Shown here: piece after piece, positions 60,401 to 64,000 of the stretch
How positions within the stretch are numbered: position 1 is the stretch's first letter
How the letters are laid out: each line of letters begins with the position of its first letter
NCBI RefSeq assembly: GCF_002205895.1
Contig: NZ_NJDE01000006.1
Span: 155,693-219,692 of the forward strand
DNA from: Saccharibacillus sp. O23
GTDB lineage: Bacteria; Bacillota; Bacilli; Paenibacillales; Paenibacillaceae
Direction: 5' to 3'
DNA length: 64,000 bases
The notes under the pieces: model-generated
Seen by the model: the letters and a program-made list of their open reading frames with translations, nothing else
Database searches by the model: none
What the model was told of the DNA's origin: nothing
Made by a program: the position numbers and the translations under genes

Positions 60401-61731
60401 CAAGCCGTTTCTACAAAGACGCGGGCAAAAAGGCGATGCTGCGCGTGCTGCCTCATATCGTCGCGTCGATCGACGAGCATCTGACCCGCGCTCGCGGAAT
60501 CCGGCTGCTCGGCTTGTTCCGTCAGGCGGACGACCGGATCACGGAACGGTATTTGTTCCGCAGCGCGGTCTACGATCCGGAAGCTTACGGCCGGACGTTC
60601 CTCGTCCGCGCGCCGAAGCTGGGTCTGCATGCGCCGCTGCGCGATTTTATGACGCAGCTGACGCGGCAGACGGAGAACGAACTGCGCGCCCGGTTCAAGT
60701 TCGGCGGACGGCTGCGCGGCATTCGCTTGGACGCGGAGATCGCGGAAGTGATCGCGGCCGCCGTAGAGCGGGAATTCGTCCCGCCGGAACAGCGAGTGCT
60801 GCCCGAACCGCCGAAGCCGCCGGAGGTCAAGTTCGATCTCGAAGAGTTGGAAAAGCTGCGCCGCGATTCGGAAGAGGTCATGCGGATGCTGACCGCCGAG
60901 CTGATGACCAGCGGGACGTGGGGAATTTCTTCGGACGGAGCAGGAGAACGCTCGGACACGGACACGGATAAGCGATCCGCAGATAGGACGGCGGGTCAAG
61001 CTTCGGCAGAGACGTCGGGCGAGGCGTCCGGCTCGAATAACGAAGCGGCTGCCGAAGCGGATCGGACGGCAGACGAGGAGCGAGAGACCGATCGTCCGCC
61101 GCAAGGCGACGGACAGTCGGCCTCGCCGCCGCACCGAGCGGATACTTCCGCCGGGAACGCTTCGGGAGCTGGGCGGACGGCCGCCGGAACCGAAGAAGCG
61201 GCCGCCGAATACGACGGCTTCGAGACGATGGAGCTTCCGCCAGATCCGGAAGACGGCTGGCCGGGCGAGATCGTGCCGGGCGCGCTGTCGTTCGAACCGG
61301 AAGCGGCCGACGGAAGCCGCGAAGCGGAACTTCGGCGGGATGACGCCGTTGCAAGCTCGAACGGAACGGAATCGAAGCAGCATCAATCCGCTTCGAGCGA
61401 AACCGCCGAAACAGCGGAGACGTCTGTGCTCGAGACATCGGCCGCTCCTGCCGGAGACGAGTGGGATACGTCGGAGCTGGACGAAGACTGGCGGGAACTG
61501 GTTCGGCGGCTCGGACCGGCCGATCGCGGCATGATCCGTGCGGTGCTGCTCCGGTCGAGCGGTGCCGAGCAGATGAGGATCGCTGCATCAATCGGCGAAC
61601 TGCCGGAGACGATGATCGATCGGATCAACGAGATCGCGATGGAGACGATCGGCGACCTGCTGATCGACGGCGGCGAAGTGTTGGACGAATACGTGCCTGA
61701 GTTGGAACGCTGTATTCCTCCTTCGCTCTGA
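57472..61731 (+). CDS. TerB_N/TerB_C domain protein
   Basis: 1419 residues from ATG 57472 (MGDFFARSATYSYHLYL), downstream of the promoter; the ribosome site (GAGGCG) is weak. Residues 1-620 form a large region without a recognised domain. About 620-830 is a Ser/Pro/Arg-rich linker. A TerB_N domain follows at about 830-1030 (SSYWPTYAAMKPEQERWYFY, then WRSRFRAGEKIETDLSYLFI and YVYELINGVGWEHPGEG). An acidic low-complexity linker spans about 1165-1325. TerB_C closes the protein (LDEDWRELVRRLGPADRGMI to VLDEYVPELE). These domains occur with DUF2791 ATPases and helicases in predicted stress or phage-conflict systems. Cytoplasmic; activity unknown. Confidence 0.85.
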   Translation: MGDFFARSATYSYHLYLSADGSGKFWLSATDGEGPVLLRDALTPLPRYMLPEYRLNREETPVRASRLLVVRDTLLKAIERGDAPGLHLHMGDEVELAMSADPEGIELTFFLDGERSSLIGRLPDQANYLEPGWLGRFGDAGYELIDLPGFEEDDLDWIGRRIGADEWEELLTAAIPAMRERGLSVRSEIEYSPKPAGRIEIADCGEDYASVRVSAGESALRLEGLEGYVIQPVGASVRDGDAARAAEIVGMNERSPEDFAAASEEVRLVSGLPEAASPGAEEAAFFMRPAIDAEAASRLLGAAEGGTVRGEALAEFARLAEREWGALITGEGAAKFRDLHRLYDAADWSWSLRGGPVLERGAGVVRAEPVLTAGGRRFTAAELTDAWTQGRRYLRLEDGWIDLEAPAFARSLREHGAGGGSAGLISAGFSYRQRIGLPGESVAGELPLELEGPRPAEAGEERPALAHLRYLAGWGMNGGLHGGAESRLDEIAAWAAETIDASPDCRLLVVGRRELLIALAEASGLGAPASAISGADASESERKNPSARYEFETSEGLQNNPSAGFRGEAPERLRNDPPANASVEQPTRSTGSSESEGGLILVPVSLLQRADFEDRLQADILLLLEPDASVRSDETRLFSKLDGADARVRIAVYSDEGHMNDARVRAVQIRLLKLYDSLTRSFLLLDPARGTSSVGARPPLRDLPAPMPLPSWRKEGGMAELFVDEAVPQPQAPIRGGMAIPPRAGGSDSRLGNGASANKANGGWPTPDPRDTQIAKPQPERRAESELPAKRRPPTYGSEARPVRPVQQQSAEKEFVAAARANAERTEPEVPFVPFSSYWPTYAAMKPEQERWYFYWRSRFRAGEKIETDLSYLFIYVYELINGVGWEHPGEGLAAMIAVWESYRARFRRLDGYMADWVREFAMVNALDLPDSPALEQTAGQLKGELLDLELARRFERQPADLTSELIARLSDYDMTTSRFYKDAGKKAMLRVLPHIVASIDEHLTRARGIRLLGLFRQADDRITERYLFRSAVYDPEAYGRTFLVRAPKLGLHAPLRDFMTQLTRQTENELRARFKFGGRLRGIRLDAEIAEVIAAAVEREFVPPEQRVLPEPPKPPEVKFDLEELEKLRRDSEEVMRMLTAELMTSGTWGISSDGAGERSDTDTDKRSADRTAGQASAETSGEASGSNNEAAAEADRTADEERETDRPPQGDGQSASPPHRADTSAGNASGAGRTAAGTEEAAAEYDGFETMELPPDPEDGWPGEIVPGALSFEPEAADGSREAELRRDDAVASSNGTESKQHQSASSETAETAETSVLETSAAPAGDEWDTSELDEDWRELVRRLGPADRGMIRAVLLRSSGAEQMRIAASIGELPETMIDRINEIAMETIGDLLIDGGEVLDEYVPELERCIPPSL

Positions 61732-61811
61732 ACGGAAGATCACTTCAAGCCGGAACTTTGAGTTCTTGCTCGAACTTTCCGTCTGTTCAGGCTAAGCGAA
61801 CCCGGCCGCTT

Positions 61812-62001
61812 AAAATGTTGACCAAAAGTCAGCATTTTGAGCGAAAAACGGCAATTAATCGAAAAAAGCGAGCAAAACGTCAACATTTTGATCGCTAAAG
61901 TGCCGAAATCGCTGGATTGAGCAGAAAAAGTGGACGAAACGTCAGCATTTTCAGCGAAAAAAGGTGATTGTTCGAAAAATGTGAGCGAGAGCTAAACATT
62001 T
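61812..62001. repeat. Four-unit palindromic intergenic element, family C, copy 2
   Basis: Units at 61812-61838 (AAAATGTTGAC...GTCAGCATTTT), 61862-61888, 61924-61951 and 61974-62001, starting 50, 62 and 50 nt apart, exactly the geometry of copy 1 at 23062. Unit 1 resembles the reverse complement of unit 4. Confidence 0.8.
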
Positions 62002-62243
62002 ACCGGCGGCCCGAAGCAAGAAGAAAATTTGCCGAGTCCGAATTTTCGCTTAACGGGAACGGGACATTAAAAAAATCGAAAAACGGCCGATAAACGGGAA
62101 GCAAGCCGATCCGTTTGCTCGAAAGCCGATCGCGATCGGACGTCGCAGAGCCGGTGTCTGATTCGGACGGCGAGAGCGATGTTCGCGAAGCGGTTTGCCG
62201 CGCGAAAAATAAGAACGGACCGCAGCCCGAGATCGGCAGTCTG

Positions 62244-62252
62244 TGGTATAGT
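62244..62252 (+). promoter_or_regulatory. Extended -10 promoter
   Basis: TGG followed by TATAGT (62247-62252), no clear -35. Confidence 0.5.
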
Positions 62253-62521
62253 GTGGGCGGGACGGTTCGCAGAAGCGGCGGTCCTGCCTTTTATCTTCCG
62301 GTATTTTCCGGTCGTCCCCGTTTCCCTCCGCCGCATCGCAACGAGGCGGCAGAACTCTTCGTTCGCTCCGCGCCCGTATCGCCGAAGCGTCTTCCGTACC
62401 TTTTCCCGGGCAAAAGAAAGGGAGGTTCGGCTGCGTGGCGGCAATCGCGAAGTAAATGAAGAAAAGGCAGCAGGGAATCGGGCAGCAGGAGAAGGCAAGC
62501 AACATTCGGAGGTGACTGAAC

Positions 62522-64000
62522 GTGAATCAAACGAAAATTCCCAAGCGGATCTCTTCGGCGTTGGTAAACTCGCTGAGTGCGGGCGTGGTGCCGCGGATCG
62601 GGCTTGAATATATAGCGGTCGGACGCAAACCGGAGATCGAATCGGTGCTGCGGGAGCTGGGCAACGTGGCCGAAGGCGGCGCGGCGTTCAAGCTGATTAC
62701 GGGCCGGTACGGCAGCGGCAAAAGCTTCCTGATCCAGATTCTGCGCAACTACGCGATGGATCGCGACTTCGTCGTGGCCGACGCGGATCTGTCGCCGGAG
62801 CGGCGGCTGGTCGGCACGAAAGGGCAGGGCCTCGCGACGTACCGCGAGCTGATGACCCATCTGTCCACGCGCACGCGTCCGGACGGCGGAGCGCTGGAAG
62901 CGCTGCTGCAAAAGTGGTTCGCTTCGCTTCAGCAGCAGGCGATGGCGGAGTTGGGACTGCGTCCCGACGACGAGCAGCTTCAGGTCGAAGTGGAGCGGCG
63001 GATCTTCGAAGTGACGGGCAACATGGAACATATGGTGCACGGCTTCGATTTCGCGCGGGTGCTGTCGGCGTATTGGAACGGCTATAAGTCGTCCGACGAC
63101 GAGCAGAAGCAGAACGCGCTGCGCTGGCTGCGGGGCGAGTTCCCGACCAAGACGGAAGCGCGCCGCGAGCTGGGCGTCGGGGTCATCATCGACGACGACA
63201 ACTGGTACGATTATATGAAGCTGTGGGCGGAATTCATGTCGCGGATCGGTTATAAAGGGCTGCTGCTCTTTATCGACGAAGGCGTGAATCTGTACAAGAT
63301 CACGAATACCGTATCGCGGCAGAGCAACTACGAGAAGCTGCTGACGATCTTCAACGACACGATGCAGGGCAAAGCGCAGCATCTCGGCATCTTCCTCGGC
63401 GGCACGCCGCAGTTCGTGGAAGACCAGCGCCGGGGGCTGTTCAGCTACGACGCGCTGCGTTCGCGTCTGGTCGCGGGGCGTTTCGGCGAAGGCGCGGGCA
63501 TGCTGCATTATGCGGGTCCGATTCTCCGGCTCGAAATGCTGTCGCACGCGGAGATTCTCGTGCTGCTGGAGAAGCTGCGCGATCTGCACGCTTCGCATTA
63601 CGGCTACGAAGCGGCGCTGGATCAGCGCCAGCTGATGCGTTTTATGGAATCCGAGCTGGGCCGGATGGGCGCCGACGCGCTGCTGACGACCCGCGAAGTC
63701 GTGCGCGACTTCATGGACCTGCTCAATACGCTCCATCAGTATCCGGAGCGCGGATTCGACGAGCTGCTGCCCGACGTGCTCGGCCGCTCCGCGCCGAGCG
63801 GCGCTTTCGCCGGCCTTAGCGGCGGCTCGGGCGGAGCTCCTCGCGGCGCAGCCGACGTCGGCGCGGCAGAGCAGCCCGGCGCGCTAAGCTCGCCCGGCGG
63901 GGGGACCCCCCCAGCGACGCGCTACGGGGCCGGACGCGGGCAGGGGGGGTGCAGCGCGGGCACAGCGTGGGGAGGGAACGAGGGTGGAGCGCAGAGGTGG
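62522..64000 (+). CDS. P-loop ATPase, DUF2791 / BREX ATP-binding type, 3' end outside window
   Basis: GTG start at 62522 with GGAGGTGA 7 nt upstream; the frame is open for 493 codons to the last base. Walker A is GRYGSGKS (residues 61-68) and Walker B is LLLFIDEG (247-254), followed by VNLYKI. Other blocks (GTPQFVEDQRRGLFSYDALR, RLEMLSHAEILVLLEKL) match the DUF2791 family, the ATP-binding component found in BREX-like and TerB-linked systems. From about residue 425 the sequence turns Gly/Ala/Pro-rich. The last 100 bases are unusually G-rich and might carry errors. A helicase gene would be expected next. Acts probably as a nucleic-acid-linked NTPase with the TerB protein. Confidence 0.88.
   Translation, partial: MNQTKIPKRISSALVNSLSAGVVPRIGLEYIAVGRKPEIESVLRELGNVAEGGAAFKLITGRYGSGKSFLIQILRNYAMDRDFVVADADLSPERRLVGTKGQGLATYRELMTHLSTRTRPDGGALEALLQKWFASLQQQAMAELGLRPDDEQLQVEVERRIFEVTGNMEHMVHGFDFARVLSAYWNGYKSSDDEQKQNALRWLRGEFPTKTEARRELGVGVIIDDDNWYDYMKLWAEFMSRIGYKGLLLFIDEGVNLYKITNTVSRQSNYEKLLTIFNDTMQGKAQHLGIFLGGTPQFVEDQRRGLFSYDALRSRLVAGRFGEGAGMLHYAGPILRLEMLSHAEILVLLEKLRDLHASHYGYEAALDQRQLMRFMESELGRMGADALLTTREVVRDFMDLLNTLHQYPERGFDELLPDVLGRSAPSGAFAGLSGGSGGAPRGAADVGAAEQPGALSSPGGGTPPATRYGAGRGQGGCSAGTAWGGNEGGAQRW

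Larger units (their letters stand above)
61732..62521. other. 790-bp intergenic region before DUF2791 gene
   Basis: Holds the second family-C element (61812-62001) and an extended -10 promoter at 62244, which would give an untranslated leader of about 265 nt. The leader (62260-62521) is GC-rich and has several open frames but none with a convincing start; no known riboswitch was recognised. Confidence 0.7.

Noticed and set aside
7599..62001. CRISPR-like arrays
   Set aside because: Regularly spaced palindromes suggested CRISPR at first, but each element has only four units, the units are inverted with respect to each other, spacers are conserved between copies, and no cas gene is present.

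Overview
The window looks like chromosomal DNA of a high-GC, low-GC-intergenic Firmicute of the Paenibacillaceae type (Paenibacillus or Saccharibacillus would fit). The reasons are strong AAAGGAGG-type ribosome sites, a T-box before proS, c-di-GMP (GEMM-I) riboswitches, a class D sortase, PadR and LytTR regulators, and GC-rich genes with AT-richer spacers. No rRNA, tRNA, CRISPR array, prophage or complete insertion sequence was seen.

Region 1 (1-16.7 kb) is an unusual NTP-dependent module on the plus strand. It has a membrane vWA protein cut by the left edge, a tubulin/FtsZ-like GTPase (Tubulin_2), a large unknown partner, a second membrane vWA protein, a glutathione-reductase-like flavoprotein, a small all-beta-looking protein, a TRAFAC double-GTPase-like protein and its membrane partner of the GTPase-associated protein 1 (GAP1) type. 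Comparative genomics has predicted families of this kind to form conflict or stress-signalling systems; their biochemistry is not established. Region 1b (57.4-64 kb) adds a TerB_N/TerB_C giant and a DUF2791 (BREX-like) P-loop ATPase open at the right edge, families that belong to the same predicted network.

Region 2 (17-31 kb) holds a run of overlapping small genes (two TPR proteins, a tiny membrane protein, Imm53, HEAT proteins, a barstar-like protein) that looks like an immunity-gene island without toxins, followed by a six-gene minus-strand operon: ECF sigma factor, membrane protein, ABC ATPase and three ABC-2 type permeases.

Region 3 (31-57 kb) is mostly ordinary: a GNAT gene broken by an in-frame TGA, an aldo/keto reductase, a MerR-regulated ABC exporter operon with a 19-bp-spacer promoter and apparent ATC and ATT start codons, DUF2750, a membrane-anchored FAD oxidoreductase, two paralogous low-complexity proteins, PadR plus a HAAS-FtsW/RodA-like protein, an M14 carboxypeptidase, T-box-proS, a riboswitch-sortase-LPXTG-remnant locus, tandem c-di-GMP riboswitches before a transglutaminase, an MCP, a LytTR/GHKL two-component pair and a serine hydrolase.

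The most striking unexplained signal is not a gene. Seven intergenic elements of about 190 bp, in four sequence families, share one architecture: four imperfect palindromes of about 25 bp with centre-to-centre spacing of 50 / about 61-71 / 50 nt, arranged with overall dyad symmetry (units 1 and 2 are inverted copies of 4 and 3). I do not recognise this as a named repeat class.
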